A DNA stretch of 64,000 nt from JAVVHH01 sp963848035 (GCA_963848035.1 CAWKCD010000001.1:682001-746000); one strand, 5' to 3'; shown: positions 26,084 to 35,349, counted from the stretch's first letter. The notes: a model not told the origin generated them from the letters alone. Numbers and translations are program-made.

Positions 26084-26929
26084 ATGGTCAGCCTGACTCT
26101 CGAGCCCGGCGCCGTGCTCCCAGGGCTCGGCCCGAGACTCGAGTCCTTCCTCGCCCGCCCCCCAACCCGGATCGCCTTCGCCGCCGCGCCGACCACCCTC
26201 GCCACCGAAGCGCGCGACCGGCTCGTCGGACAATTCGGCGACACCGACTTCGCCAACGCCGAGGTCATCGTCGCCCTCGGCGGCGACGGGTTCCTGCTCG
26301 AAACCCTTCACCGTCTGCTCGACGTCTCGGCTGCGACACCAGTCTACGGCATGAATTGCGGCTCTGTCGGCTTCCTGATGAACGACTATGCCGAACACGG
26401 CCTGCGCGAGCGGCTCACCCGCGCCCAAGGCGCCAATCTGCACCCGCTGCGCATGCGCGCGACGACCGCCAGCGGCTCGGTCCAGGAAGGCCTGGCCCTC
26501 AACGAAGTCTCTCTGCTCCGCCAACTCCGCCAAGCCGCCAAGATCCGTATCGCCATCGACGGACAGGTCCGCCTGCCGGAACTCATCTGCGACGGGATCC
26601 TGCTCTCCACCCCCGCCGGCTCGACCGCCTACAACCTATCCGCCCACGGCCCCATCGTCCCGCTCTCGGCCAACCTGCTCCCGCTCACCCCGATCAGCGC
26701 CTTCCGCCCCCGTCGCTGGCGCGGCGCGCTGCTGCCCAGCTCGGCCAGCGTGCTGTTCGAAGTGCTCGAGCGCGAAAAGCGCCCCGTCGCCGCCGTCGCG
26801 GACTTCACCGAAGTGCGGGACGTCGTCTCCGTGTCCGTGTGCGAAGACCGCAATGTCGTCACCACGGTGCTGTTCGACCCCGGACAAGGCCTGTCCGAAC
26901 GCATCATCGCCGAACAATTCACCGTCTGA
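26084..26929 (+). CDS. nadK: NAD kinase
   Basis: The 281-residue protein carries the NAD kinase signature GGDG (VIVALGGDGFLLE, residues 66-69), VYGMNCGSVGFLMNDY, the LNEVSLLR dinucleotide-binding segment and DGILLSTPAGSTAYNLSAHGPIV. It phosphorylates NAD to NADP in the cytoplasm. Homology begins at about residue 26, so the N-terminus may be somewhat overlong; a later start is possible. Length is otherwise normal. Confidence 0.93.
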   Translation: MVSLTLEPGAVLPGLGPRLESFLARPPTRIAFAAAPTTLATEARDRLVGQFGDTDFANAEVIVALGGDGFLLETLHRLLDVSAATPVYGMNCGSVGFLMNDYAEHGLRERLTRAQGANLHPLRMRATTASGSVQEGLALNEVSLLRQLRQAAKIRIAIDGQVRLPELICDGILLSTPAGSTAYNLSAHGPIVPLSANLLPLTPISAFRPRRWRGALLPSSASVLFEVLEREKRPVAAVADFTEVRDVVSVSVCEDRNVVTTVLFDPGQGLSERIIAEQFTV

Positions 26930-27013
26930 CACACGGTATCTAACCGCGTCGTTGCGCCGAGCGGCCAGCGGCGGGCGGCATTGCCGACCCGCAACCGCGC
27001 ACCGTTCCGCCGT

Positions 27014-27748
27014 TTAGGCTGCGACCCGGCCCAACTCGCGCGCCACGGTGCCGTTGAGGCCGTGCGCAGTGACCGGCGCCGCATCCCGAACCGTATAGCC
27101 ACGTCCCCAAACCGTGCCGATCACGTTGCGCGCCCCCGCTTCCGCCAGCTTCTTGCGCAGCTTGCAGATGAAAACGTCGATGATCTTTACCTCGGGTTCA
27201 TCCATCCCGCCGTAGAGGTGGTTCAGGAACACCTCCTTGGTCAGAACCATTCCTTTGCGCATCACCAGCAACTCGAGGATCGCATACTCTTTGCCCGTCA
27301 GATGCACCGGCGCACCGGCGACCGAGACCGACCGGCTCTCGAGGCTGAGCTGCAGCGGCCCGACCTGAAGCACCGACTGGCTGAAACCCTTCGTGCGCCG
27401 AACCACCGCCTGCATCCGCGCCACGCATTCAGACACGTCATACGGCTTGGTGATGAAATCGTCGGCGCCGATGGCGAACGCCCGCACCCGCGCTTGGGGA
27501 CGCACCAGCGCCGAAAGCATCAGCACCGGGGTATCCATCCGGGCGGCGCGCATCCGCCGCACCACCTCGTAGCCCTCCATGTCGGCGAGCGCCAACTCGA
27601 CCATGACGATGTCGTAATCGTAGTGCCGGAGCATCTCCAGCGATTCCTCGCCGGTTTCAACCTGGTCAACGACGGCTCCAGTGTCCCTCAGTGCATTTAC
27701 GAGGGCCCGATTGGAGAGCACGTCATCCTCGATCAAGAGAACACGCAT
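27014..27748 (-). CDS. ctrA: CtrA-family response regulator with Glu at the phosphoacceptor position
   Basis: The 244-residue protein has the CtrA start MRVLLIEDD and a receiver domain (1-118). Its OmpR-type DNA-binding domain (about 128-228) keeps the near-invariant CtrA stretches VHLTGKEYAILELL, LTKEVFLNHLYGGMDEPE, KIIDVFICKLRKKL and VWGRGYTVRD. CtrA is the master regulator of cell cycle and/or motility in alphaproteobacteria. Position 51, the phosphorylated Asp in Caulobacter CtrA, is Glu here (GAG, 27596-27598, in YDIVMVELALADMEG), while the acidic pair, Ser and Lys of the switch (MLSA, ITKP) remain. ATG 27748 has AGGAG at 8 nt; GTG 27757 lies too close to it. Divergent from fliI. Confidence 0.9.
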   Translation of the reverse strand: MRVLLIEDDVLSNRALVNALRDTGAVVDQVETGEESLEMLRHYDYDIVMVELALADMEGYEVVRRMRAARMDTPVLMLSALVRPQARVRAFAIGADDFITKPYDVSECVARMQAVVRRTKGFSQSVLQVGPLQLSLESRSVSVAGAPVHLTGKEYAILELLVMRKGMVLTKEVFLNHLYGGMDEPEVKIIDVFICKLRKKLAEAGARNVIGTVWGRGYTVRDAAPVTAHGLNGTVARELGRVAA

Positions 27749-27900
27749 TTCTGACACTCCTGGCGAACTGTTGATCCAACATGCAACCTATACGTGTGTT
27801 TGTCCAGGGGTTTTAACCAAATATGCATCTCAAGAATGGGACTTAACGCTCCGTTTGCTTTTTTATGCCCTAATCGCCCGATCAGAGCGGAGACGAGCAT

Positions 27901-29277
27901 GTGTTAGAACAACCTGGAGTTGTTGACCGATTGAGGGCTGCGCCAGGCAAACTCGCCGAAGCAGCCCAGCTTTTCTGCACCGGCCGGGTCACCTCCGTCT
28001 CCGGCCTCGCCGCTCAGGTCGACGGCCTCACCGGCCACCTCGCGATCGGCGACCGGGTCGATCTCGCGGCGCGAGACGGCGCCCCGATCCGCGCGGAAAT
28101 CGTCGCCTTCGGCGCCGGCAGAGCCCGTGCCCTCGCCTTCGGCGATCTCGCCGGACTCGGCGCCGGCGCGCCGGCGCGCATCCCCTACGGCAAGGGCAGC
28201 GGCGCCGCGACGTCCAGCCTACGCGTCAACGAGAACTGGCTCGGCCGCGTGATCGATCCGCTCGGCGCCCCGATCGACGGCCTCGGTAGTCTCGGCGACG
28301 GAGTCCCCAGGCCCGTCCGCGCCGAGCCTCCCAACGCAGCCCGGCGCGCGCGCCTCGGTGACCGCCTCAGCCTCGGTGTCCGCGCCCTCGACCTCTTCAC
28401 CACCTGCCGAACCGGCCAACGCCTCGGCCTTTTCGCCGGCTCCGGCGTCGGGAAATCGACCCTGCTCGCCATGCTGGCCCGACAAGCCCAATGTGACGTC
28501 ATCGTCCTCGCCCTCGTTGGCGAACGCGGCCGCGAACTGCGCGAATTCCTCGAGGATGATCTGGGCGAAGAAGGCCTCGCCCGCTCTGTCGTCGTCGTCG
28601 CCACCTCCGATCAGCCACCGCTCATGCGCCGCGAAGCCGCCTACGCCGCGATGACCGTCGCCGAACACTTCCGCGACCAAGGCAAATCCGTCCTGCTCCT
28701 CATGGACAGCGTGACCCGCTTCTGTCTCGCCTTGCGCGAGATCGGCCTCGCCGCCGGCGAGCCGCCCGCCACCCGCGGCTACCCCCCCAGCGTGTTCGCA
28801 GAACTCCCCCGCTTGCTCGAGCGCGCCGGCCCCGGCCACGACGGCAGCAATGGCGGCCACATCACCGCCATCTTCACCGTCCTCGTCGAGGGAGACGACC
28901 ACAACGAACCCGTGGCCGACGCCGTCCGCGGCATCCTCGACGGTCACGTCGTGCTCGATCGCCGGATCGGCGAAGGCGGCCGCTATCCCGCGATCGACGT
29001 CCTCCGCTCCCTTTCCCGCACCGTCCCCGGCTGCCTCCTGTCCGACGAGCGCCAAGCCGCCCGGCGCGCGCGTGAACTCCTGGCGCTTCAAGCCGAGCTG
29101 AGCGACCTCGTCCGCCTCGGCGCCTACCAGCCCGGCGCCGACCCAGCCGCCGATACCGCCCTGCGTCTCGCGCCTCTCATCGAGAAGCTCCTCACCCAAG
29201 CCCGAGACGAATCCAGCGATCTCGACGGATCATTCGCCCGCCTGATCGAGACCATCGGTGACGACCATGGCGCGTGA
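27901..29277 (+). CDS. fliI: flagellar protein export ATPase FliI
   Basis: The 458-residue ATPase powers the flagellar type III export apparatus together with FliH and FliJ. Walker A is GSGVGKST (180-187), followed by VIVLALVGERGRELREFLEDDLG (FliI/YscN signature region), the Walker B strand VLLLMDSVTRF and LSRTVPGCLL with C-terminal helices. The GTG start at 27901 has GGAG upstream; the N-terminal lead is of normal length. fliJ overlaps its 3' end by 11 nt. A half-matching CtrA site (TTAA at 27843) lies in the divergent region shared with ctrA. Confidence 0.95.
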   Translation: MLEQPGVVDRLRAAPGKLAEAAQLFCTGRVTSVSGLAAQVDGLTGHLAIGDRVDLAARDGAPIRAEIVAFGAGRARALAFGDLAGLGAGAPARIPYGKGSGAATSSLRVNENWLGRVIDPLGAPIDGLGSLGDGVPRPVRAEPPNAARRARLGDRLSLGVRALDLFTTCRTGQRLGLFAGSGVGKSTLLAMLARQAQCDVIVLALVGERGRELREFLEDDLGEEGLARSVVVVATSDQPPLMRREAAYAAMTVAEHFRDQGKSVLLLMDSVTRFCLALREIGLAAGEPPATRGYPPSVFAELPRLLERAGPGHDGSNGGHITAIFTVLVEGDDHNEPVADAVRGILDGHVVLDRRIGEGGRYPAIDVLRSLSRTVPGCLLSDERQAARRARELLALQAELSDLVRLGAYQPGADPAADTALRLAPLIEKLLTQARDESSDLDGSFARLIETIGDDHGA

Positions 29278-29713
29278 CCCGCTCGTCACCCTTATCAAGG
29301 TCCGCCGCCAGGCCTGCGACGACGCCACGCGCAAACTGGCGACCGCGCTGGCCAACGAGGACAAAGCCGAACGCGGCGCCCACGAAATCGAACGCTCCAT
29401 CGCCGAAGAGATGGCCGCCGCATCGCATCCCGATGGATCGGACGCTATGGTCGAAGCCTTCGGCGCTTGGCTGCCGAGAGCGCGCAAGCAACTCGAAGGA
29501 GCCCGCCATACCCTCGTCGACCGCCAGGCCGAAACCGCCCGTCTCCGCGCCGAGCTGACTGCGTGCCGAACGGCATTGGAAAGCGTCGAGACACTCCAAC
29601 AGAAGCGGCAGCTCGCCGCGCGCCAGGCCATCGACTACGCGCACGCTCGTGAGATGGAAGATCGCCCACAACGATCATCTGACCTGACAGAAGATCAATC
29701 CGAACAGGCATAA
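29267..29713 (+). CDS. fliJ: flagellar export chaperone-like protein FliJ
   Basis: The 148-residue protein is almost entirely helical and highly charged, with N-terminus MARDPLVTLIKVRRQACDDATRKL, typical of FliJ, and a long coiled coil. FliJ binds the FliI/FlhA gate and escorts substrates. ATG 29267 overlaps the 3' end of fliI, which supports co-translation; GTG 29258 is an alternative. Assignment rests on position, length and the N-terminal pattern, since FliJ sequences diverge quickly. Confidence 0.75.
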   Translation: MARDPLVTLIKVRRQACDDATRKLATALANEDKAERGAHEIERSIAEEMAAASHPDGSDAMVEAFGAWLPRARKQLEGARHTLVDRQAETARLRAELTACRTALESVETLQQKRQLAARQAIDYAHAREMEDRPQRSSDLTEDQSEQA

Positions 29714-29770
29714 GCTGGCACTTTCACCACCGATGTGGTGGATTGCCGCCGCTAGAAAGGGAACTAAAAC

Positions 29771-31120
29771 GTGCGCATTGCAATGATCGGCGGAGGGTAT
29801 GTCGGCCTAGTGTCGGGCGCCTGCTTCGCCGACCTCGGTGTCGAGGTCGCAGTGGTCGAAACCGACCAGTCGAAGCTCACCGCCCTCCGCGAGGGCCGCA
29901 TCCCGATCTACGAACCCGGCCTCGATAAACTCGTCGCCGACAACGTCGCCGCCGGGCGCCTCAGCTTCGGCGACAACCTCGCCCAAGCCGTCGCAGGCGT
30001 CGAGGCGGTCTTCATCGCCGTCGGCACGCCGACCCGGCGCGGCGACGGCCACGCCGACGTCAGCTACGTCAACGCCGCCGCCGAGCAGGTCGCTCACGCC
30101 CTGACTGGCTATGCCGTCGTCGTCACCAAATCGACCGTCCCGGTCGGCACCGGCCGCCGCATCGCCGAAATCATGCGCCGCGCTCGCCCGGACCTCGAGT
30201 TCGACGTCGCCAGCAACCCCGAATTCCTGCGTGAGGGCAGCGCAATCGGCGACTTCATGCGCCCTGATCGCGTCGTCATCGGCACCGAAAGCGAGCGCGC
30301 GCGCGAAATCCTCCGCCGCCTCTACCGTCCGCTCTACCTCATCGAAGCACCGATCCTCTTCACCAATCTCGAGACCGCCGAACTCACCAAATACGCGGCG
30401 AACTCCTTCCTCGCGATGAAGGTGACGTTCATCAACGAGATGGCCGATCTCTGCGAACGCGTCGGCGCCGACGTGCATGACGTAGCCCGCGGCATCGGCC
30501 TCGATGGCCGCATCGGCCGCAAATTCCTCCACGCCGGCCCCGGCTTCGGCGGCAGCTGCTTCCCGAAGGACACGCTCGCCCTGATGCGCATCGCGCAGGA
30601 CTGGGGCGCTCCCTCCCGCCTCGTCGAAGCGACCGTCGCCGTTAACGACGCCCGCAAATCGGCGATGGCAGCCCGCATCATGCAGGCGGCCGGCGGCAGT
30701 GTTCACGGCAAGACGATCGCCGTGCTCGGCCTCACCTTCAAGCCGGAAACCGACGACATGCGCGATGCGCCCAGCATCCCGATCGTCTCGCGCCTGGCCG
30801 AAGAGGGCGCCACCGTCCGCGCCTTCGACCCGGTCGGCATGCCGCATGCCCGGGGACTGCTCCCCCAGACCGTCCAGTTCTGCACCGACGCGCACGACGC
30901 CGTCACCGGCGCCGATATCCTGGTCATGGTCACGGAATGGAACGAATTTCGCGCGCTCGCGCCCAAGCGCCTCCGCGAACTCATGCGCGGCAACCTCGTC
31001 ATGGACCTGCGCAACATCTTCGAGCCGACCGCCTTCCTCGACGTCGGCTTCGACTATCGCGGCATCGGACGCGGCGCTCCTCCGCTCCGCACCGACGACG
31101 ACCGCGTGGCTGCCGAGTAA
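29771..31120 (+). CDS. ugd: UDP-glucose 6-dehydrogenase
   Basis: The 449-residue enzyme oxidises UDP-glucose twice to UDP-glucuronate for capsule, exopolysaccharide or lipid sugars. N-terminal MRIAMIGGGYVGLVSGACFADLG is the NAD-binding motif; VFIAVGTPTRRGDGHADVSYV, VTKSTVPVGTG, NPEFLREGSAIGDFMRPDR and the catalytic Cys in GFGGSCFPKDTLAL (near residue 260) follow. The C-terminal domain has VLGLTFKPETDDMRDAPSI. GTG 29771 has AAGGGA upstream. It lies 57 nt after fliJ and may use its own promoter. Confidence 0.95.
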   Translation: MRIAMIGGGYVGLVSGACFADLGVEVAVVETDQSKLTALREGRIPIYEPGLDKLVADNVAAGRLSFGDNLAQAVAGVEAVFIAVGTPTRRGDGHADVSYVNAAAEQVAHALTGYAVVVTKSTVPVGTGRRIAEIMRRARPDLEFDVASNPEFLREGSAIGDFMRPDRVVIGTESERAREILRRLYRPLYLIEAPILFTNLETAELTKYAANSFLAMKVTFINEMADLCERVGADVHDVARGIGLDGRIGRKFLHAGPGFGGSCFPKDTLALMRIAQDWGAPSRLVEATVAVNDARKSAMAARIMQAAGGSVHGKTIAVLGLTFKPETDDMRDAPSIPIVSRLAEEGATVRAFDPVGMPHARGLLPQTVQFCTDAHDAVTGADILVMVTEWNEFRALAPKRLRELMRGNLVMDLRNIFEPTAFLDVGFDYRGIGRGAPPLRTDDDRVAAE

Positions 31121-31129
31121 ACCCGGCGG

Positions 31130-31996
31130 CTACGCCTTCGCAGGCAGCAAGCGCGCGATATACGGCGGCAACTTGAAAGCCGCCTGATGCACCTCGGGCG
31201 TCCAGTAGTTCGTCCGCCCCAGAATACCCGCCGCCTCCGCTCGCCGCGTCAGCACATCCAAGCTGACGCGGTCGACGCCCGCCTGCTTGCTCGCGATGCC
31301 CAACGCCATGAAGCCGCCGACATAGGTCGGAACCGCCGCGACATAGGCCGACACATGCGCGAACGCGCTCGCGCGACGCTTCGTCGTCTGCTCGAGTTCC
31401 TCCCCCTGCATGAACGGCACCCCGGCCTGGTTGACGACGATCCCGCCCGGGCCAAGCGCTCGGGCGCAATCAGCATAGAAGGCCTCCGTGAACAGCGTCT
31501 CACCGACGCCGACAGGATCCGTGCTGTCGACGATCATCACGTCGAACTGCTCAGGTCCGGCATCCCGGACATAGGCAAGCCCATCCCCGACGATGACCTC
31601 GGCCCGCGCATCGTCCCAAGCATCGCCCGCGATTCCCGGAAGATGCTCACGCACGAGGCGTATGACCTCGCCATCGATCTCGACCATCACGGCCCGCTCC
31701 ACGCCCCGATGCTGCAGCACGCGCCGCAACACGCCCCCATCGCCCGCACCGATGATGAGGACCCGCCGCGCATCGCCGTGAGCGATCAGCGGAACGTGCG
31801 CCAACATCTCCTGATAGACGAATTCGTCGGCTTCGGTGATCTGGATTGCGCCGTCGAGCACGAGAACTCGCCCATGACTAGCGCTTTCGAAGATCAGTAT
31901 GTCCTGATACTCCGACCGCACATGGGCGAGTTCGCGCAAGATCCGGAAGCGCTGTCCCCAATCCGGGTACAGCGCCTCGTTTTGCCAGTTACTCAG
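31130..31996 (-). CDS. speE: spermidine synthase (probable CTG start)
   Basis: The enzyme transfers aminopropyl from decarboxylated SAM to putrescine. Motifs include YQDILIFESASHGRVLVLDGAIQ, VLIIGAGDGGVLRRVLQH (nucleotide binding), VIVGDGLAYV, VDSTDPVGVGETLFTEAFY (catalytic Asp region) and NYWTPEVHQAAFKLP. In frame upstream of the TTG at 31939 lies SNWQNEALYPDWGQRFRIL, which matches the conserved SpeE N-terminus, so translation must begin before it. No ATG/GTG/TTG exists there; CTG at 31996 overlaps the speD stop as CTGA and gives 288 residues, the normal length. Either CTG starts translation or one base is wrong. It forms an operon with speD. Confidence 0.88.
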   Translation of the reverse strand: MSNWQNEALYPDWGQRFRILRELAHVRSEYQDILIFESASHGRVLVLDGAIQITEADEFVYQEMLAHVPLIAHGDARRVLIIGAGDGGVLRRVLQHRGVERAVMVEIDGEVIRLVREHLPGIAGDAWDDARAEVIVGDGLAYVRDAGPEQFDVMIVDSTDPVGVGETLFTEAFYADCARALGPGGIVVNQAGVPFMQGEELEQTTKRRASAFAHVSAYVAAVPTYVGGFMALGIASKQAGVDRVSLDVLTRRAEAAGILGRTNYWTPEVHQAAFKLPPYIARLLPAKA

Positions 31997-32460
31997 AGGA
32001 GACGACCGCGCCGCTCTTCGTTGAGGTCGATACGCTCGGGCTTGAAAGCCGAGCGCAACATCGGCAACGCATCATGCGGATCGCAAGCCCCGCACATGAA
32101 GATGTCGATCGCCGCGAACGAACGCTCCGGCCACGTATGGATCGAGATGTGGCTTTCAGCGAGCACAACCACGCCCGACACGCCACCATTAGGGGTGAAG
32201 TGATGGAAATGACTGTGCAAAATCGTTGCGCCAGCGCAAACGGCCGCATCACACAAGACGCGGTCGATCAGCGCCGGATCGCCGAGATTCTCGGCGCCCC
32301 ATAGATCGATGAGCAAGTGTGTGCCGGCAAACTGTACGCCGTCACGCTCAACGAAGTAGTCTTTACGTTCCTCGGCCGCCGTAGTCGGATCCGATGCAAG
32401 TGTCGTCTGGTTTTCGCTCGGAAATTCCGAGACCATCCCCAGTTGAGCAAGTGCGTTCAT
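31993..32460 (-). CDS. speD: S-adenosylmethionine decarboxylase proenzyme (SpeH/SpeD2 type)
   Basis: The protein of about 155 residues shows the prokaryotic class 1b layout: VQFAGTHLLIDLWGAENLGD, then LAESHISIHTWPERSFAAIDIFMCG. The Glu-Ser bond in AESH is the self-cleavage site that makes the pyruvoyl group, and the Cys in FMCG is the proton donor. It supplies decarboxylated SAM to SpeE, whose gene overlaps its stop codon. ATG 32460 follows a GGGGG-rich stretch; the preceding in-frame sequence does not look coding. The N-terminal 35 residues before the core are longer than usual. Confidence 0.93.
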   Translation of the reverse strand: MNALAQLGMVSEFPSENQTTLASDPTTAAEERKDYFVERDGVQFAGTHLLIDLWGAENLGDPALIDRVLCDAAVCAGATILHSHFHHFTPNGGVSGVVVLAESHISIHTWPERSFAAIDIFMCGACDPHDALPMLRSAFKPERIDLNEERRGRLL

Positions 32461-32616
32461 CACGTACCCCCAAACCAGTAGACAGCCTGTTGGGCAAGAT
32501 TGCCCCCTTGGGCCAAGAGAGGCCGGGACATAGAGTGCCCCGGTCGTCAACGCAAGTGAATTTAGTGAACTATCTGGACAACCCTGTGCCCCATCAGCTT
32601 TACATCAGCACTTGAT

Positions 32617-35349
32617 TCAACGTCCTTTCAACGCGTTGAGACGTTCGGGCAGCGTCCGCGACATCGCGAGCTCTCGCGCCGCTCGCGGCAGATCGTCCGG
32701 GCTCTCGACGGCGTTGGCGGTCAGCAGTTTGAACACATCCGACCGCGGCGGCGTCATGCGTGTTTCGAACCGCTTCAGATCGCGGACGACTTGCCCATTG
32801 CCCGACTGAACCGCCGCCGTGGCCTCGCGCATCACGATATCCTGCTGCCGCTCGCTCAGATCCCCAGTATCCGGCACGGCGCTAGCGACCAATTTCTGAA
32901 GCACCTGCAGGCTCGTGCTCCAATCCCCAGCCTTGGCGAGGAACGCCGCGCGCATGTCCTGGCTGGCCGGTGTGTCGAGGCTGGCCAGCAGCGTGGCAGC
33001 GCCGGCCGGGTCCCCACGCGTGGCCCGCGCGCGCGCTAGCAGCAGCAACCGCTGTTCCGCGTCGGCCGGCGGCAACGCATCCGCATTTATCGACGTGAGC
33101 AGCGCCTCTGCCTTCTCCGGCTCCTCCGCGTCCAGCCGCAGCTTTGCCAGCCGCAGCCCGAATGCCGCCTTCGCCACTGGCGATGCAGCGCTGTCCATCA
33201 GACGCTGCAAAACCGGGATCGCCCGCGACGGGAGATCCAGCGCAACCAGCTTCTCCGCCAGCAGCCCGGCGATCCGCTCCCCATCGACCCCGTCGGGGAT
33301 GCAATCGGCAAAATCGCCGGCCATGGTCACGACCTCGAGCGGGTTGAGCGTCTCGTTCTTGGCCACCAGCAACAGCGTGAAGACCCCTGACTTCATCGCC
33401 GCAACGCGGTCCTTCGTCTCTGGGAAGATGGTCTCGGTCTGCCGCAAACTCTCCAAAGCCGGCCGCCATTGGCTCGCCAGCGTCCGCAACTCCGCCACGC
33501 GGAGCCGCATCGCGAGTTCCTGGTCGTTGCCGCGCCACCGCACGGTCTGTCGATCGATCTGATCGGCTGCCGCTGCCGGCGTGATCTTGCCGGACCTCAG
33601 CCGCAACTCCGTGGCGGCGACGGAAGCGCGAACCAACTCGCGTTCATCGCGCTGCCCGGCGACAGCATCGAATTCCTCGAGCGCGGCGTCGATCTCCCCG
33701 GTTTTCTCCTTCTGGAGCGCACGAGCGAACGCGAAGGCCGGCCCATCCATCTCCGACGGCGGAACCATGCTGCCTGCATCGATCGCCGCTTCGATCACGG
33801 TCGGGCCGACGCGTTGCCGAACCGCGGTCGGATAGCGCGACAGCGTCGGCCAGAAATTGCCAAGGCTTGGAGACGGCTTCCCCAACTCGACGTCGCGCAA
33901 ACTGCGCCACAGCGCGATGTCGCCGCTGGCGGGCAAGCTCGGGTTGTCCAGCCCGGCGGCGTCGCCGGGTCGCTGCGCCAACACCGCGGCAATGCCCTGC
34001 AGCGCCGCCGTGGTCGGATTGGTCGCGATCGACGGATCGTCGTTCGCTGCCAGGTTCAGCAGCGCCTGCGCTTCGGTCGCCATACCCAACGCCAGCATCG
34101 TCCGCGCGGCCCCGATCCGCTCGTCACCGCGGCTACGCGGCGGCGACGTGGCCGCACTCGCGATCTGCGCATCCAGCTGCCGGAGAAGCGCCTCCGGCCC
34201 CGCATTCGGGATCCGGAACTGGTTTTCCGGCACCGCGGCAACTGCCGTTCCCGGCGCGGCGCGATCCGGAATTTTCAACGTGAAACCCGTATGCGACGTC
34301 CGCAGATCGACGCTGTCGGACGTGACTTCGAGCGCCAGCCCCAACCAAGTCGGCAGCAACGCGTAACCCGTCGCGATCCGCGGCGTGTCGATCTTGCCGC
34401 TGTCTCGCCCGCCCTGTCGCACTGTCCCGAGCAGCAGGGTCTGCCCCGTGGTGGGATCGCTGATCGTCAACGCGCGTCCGGACTGATCGAACTGAAACGC
34501 GATGCCATCCGCAACCGCGCTTTGCGCGGCGACCGTGCCCGGCGCAGCGCCGACATCGATGACCCAGCCGGCCCGATCGCGCGTCATCGCGATCGCTTCA
34601 TCGGCGGAAAGCGGCAGCGTGACGACCGTCGCTCCTTGCGTCTGCTGCACAGTCGCCCGGTCCAGCAAGCCATCGGCAACGCTCGGCGCCACATCCACGC
34701 GGTCGTCGAACACCACGATGCCCAGATCGCCGCGCCGGAATGCCGCCGCGCCCACCTCGAGCCCGGCCTGCACGCGGATCGGCTCCGGCGCTGCCGGCTT
34801 CTTCGCCGCAGCCGGCGCATCGGCTGCCGCCTCGGCTGTCTCCTGCTCGGCAGGGGCCGCCGGAGGAGCCGGCGCCTCAACCGGCTTGGCGGGCGTCTCG
34901 GCCGGCGCTGGCGCAGGCGCGCTCACGGCGGCCGGCGCTGCCGCAGGCTTGGCAACGGGCGGCGGCGTCCAGAGCGGATTGAGATGCGTCGCTGCGCTTG
35001 TCAGCGCATGCGGGCGCGGACCCGGATCGAACACGTCGAGGATGAGATACTTACCGCTTCGGACCGACTTTATCCGGGCGCCGGTCGCAACCGTCACCGA
35101 CGCCTTGCCATCGCCCCCCTCGAACGCGAGGACGTTCCGCGGCACACGCGGCGGCGTCCCGATGGTCGTCCCCGACGCGGTGATCTGCACCGTTTCGTCG
35201 CGCTGCACGACCTCGGCCCGGCCCGGCCCGGTCACCTCGAAGACGAGCCGCCCAAAACTGCCGTGATCGCCGACCTGCACGGAAACCGGCTCGGCCCGAG
35301 CCGACGCGGCCGCGAACAGCGCGACCCCGACGGAAAGCGCACGCCTCAT
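32617..35349 (-). CDS. large exported helical-repeat (TPR-like) protein of the fliL-motE operon
   Basis: ATG 35349 overlaps the motE stop as ATGA. The 910-residue protein begins with a signal peptide (RRALSVGVALFAAASARA) and a beta-rich domain of about 90 residues resembling AMIN-type modules (VSVQVGDHGSFGRLVFEVTG). A long Ala/Pro-rich linker (about 115-190), a second beta-rich part, and from about 400 to the end a solenoid of helix pairs of TPR style follow. Such a gene is, as I recall, often last in alphaproteobacterial fliL-fliM-DUF6468-motE operons; a periplasmic role near the motor or cell wall is inferred. No enzyme motif is seen. Confidence 0.7.
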   Translation of the reverse strand: MRRALSVGVALFAAASARAEPVSVQVGDHGSFGRLVFEVTGPGRAEVVQRDETVQITASGTTIGTPPRVPRNVLAFEGGDGKASVTVATGARIKSVRSGKYLILDVFDPGPRPHALTSAATHLNPLWTPPPVAKPAAAPAAVSAPAPAPAETPAKPVEAPAPPAAPAEQETAEAAADAPAAAKKPAAPEPIRVQAGLEVGAAAFRRGDLGIVVFDDRVDVAPSVADGLLDRATVQQTQGATVVTLPLSADEAIAMTRDRAGWVIDVGAAPGTVAAQSAVADGIAFQFDQSGRALTISDPTTGQTLLLGTVRQGGRDSGKIDTPRIATGYALLPTWLGLALEVTSDSVDLRTSHTGFTLKIPDRAAPGTAVAAVPENQFRIPNAGPEALLRQLDAQIASAATSPPRSRGDERIGAARTMLALGMATEAQALLNLAANDDPSIATNPTTAALQGIAAVLAQRPGDAAGLDNPSLPASGDIALWRSLRDVELGKPSPSLGNFWPTLSRYPTAVRQRVGPTVIEAAIDAGSMVPPSEMDGPAFAFARALQKEKTGEIDAALEEFDAVAGQRDERELVRASVAATELRLRSGKITPAAAADQIDRQTVRWRGNDQELAMRLRVAELRTLASQWRPALESLRQTETIFPETKDRVAAMKSGVFTLLLVAKNETLNPLEVVTMAGDFADCIPDGVDGERIAGLLAEKLVALDLPSRAIPVLQRLMDSAASPVAKAAFGLRLAKLRLDAEEPEKAEALLTSINADALPPADAEQRLLLLARARATRGDPAGAATLLASLDTPASQDMRAAFLAKAGDWSTSLQVLQKLVASAVPDTGDLSERQQDIVMREATAAVQSGNGQVVRDLKRFETRMTPPRSDVFKLLTANAVESPDDLPRAARELAMSRTLPERLNALKGR

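Noticed and set aside
27813..27857. CtrA site in the ctrA-fliI divergent gap
   Set aside because: Two TTAA half-sites are 26 nt apart, and the second (27843) pairs with TTTG at 7 nt, two mismatches. Too weak to list as a site.
31130..31939. speE start at TTG 31939
   Set aside because: This start removes the conserved LYPDWGQ segment that is encoded in frame upstream.
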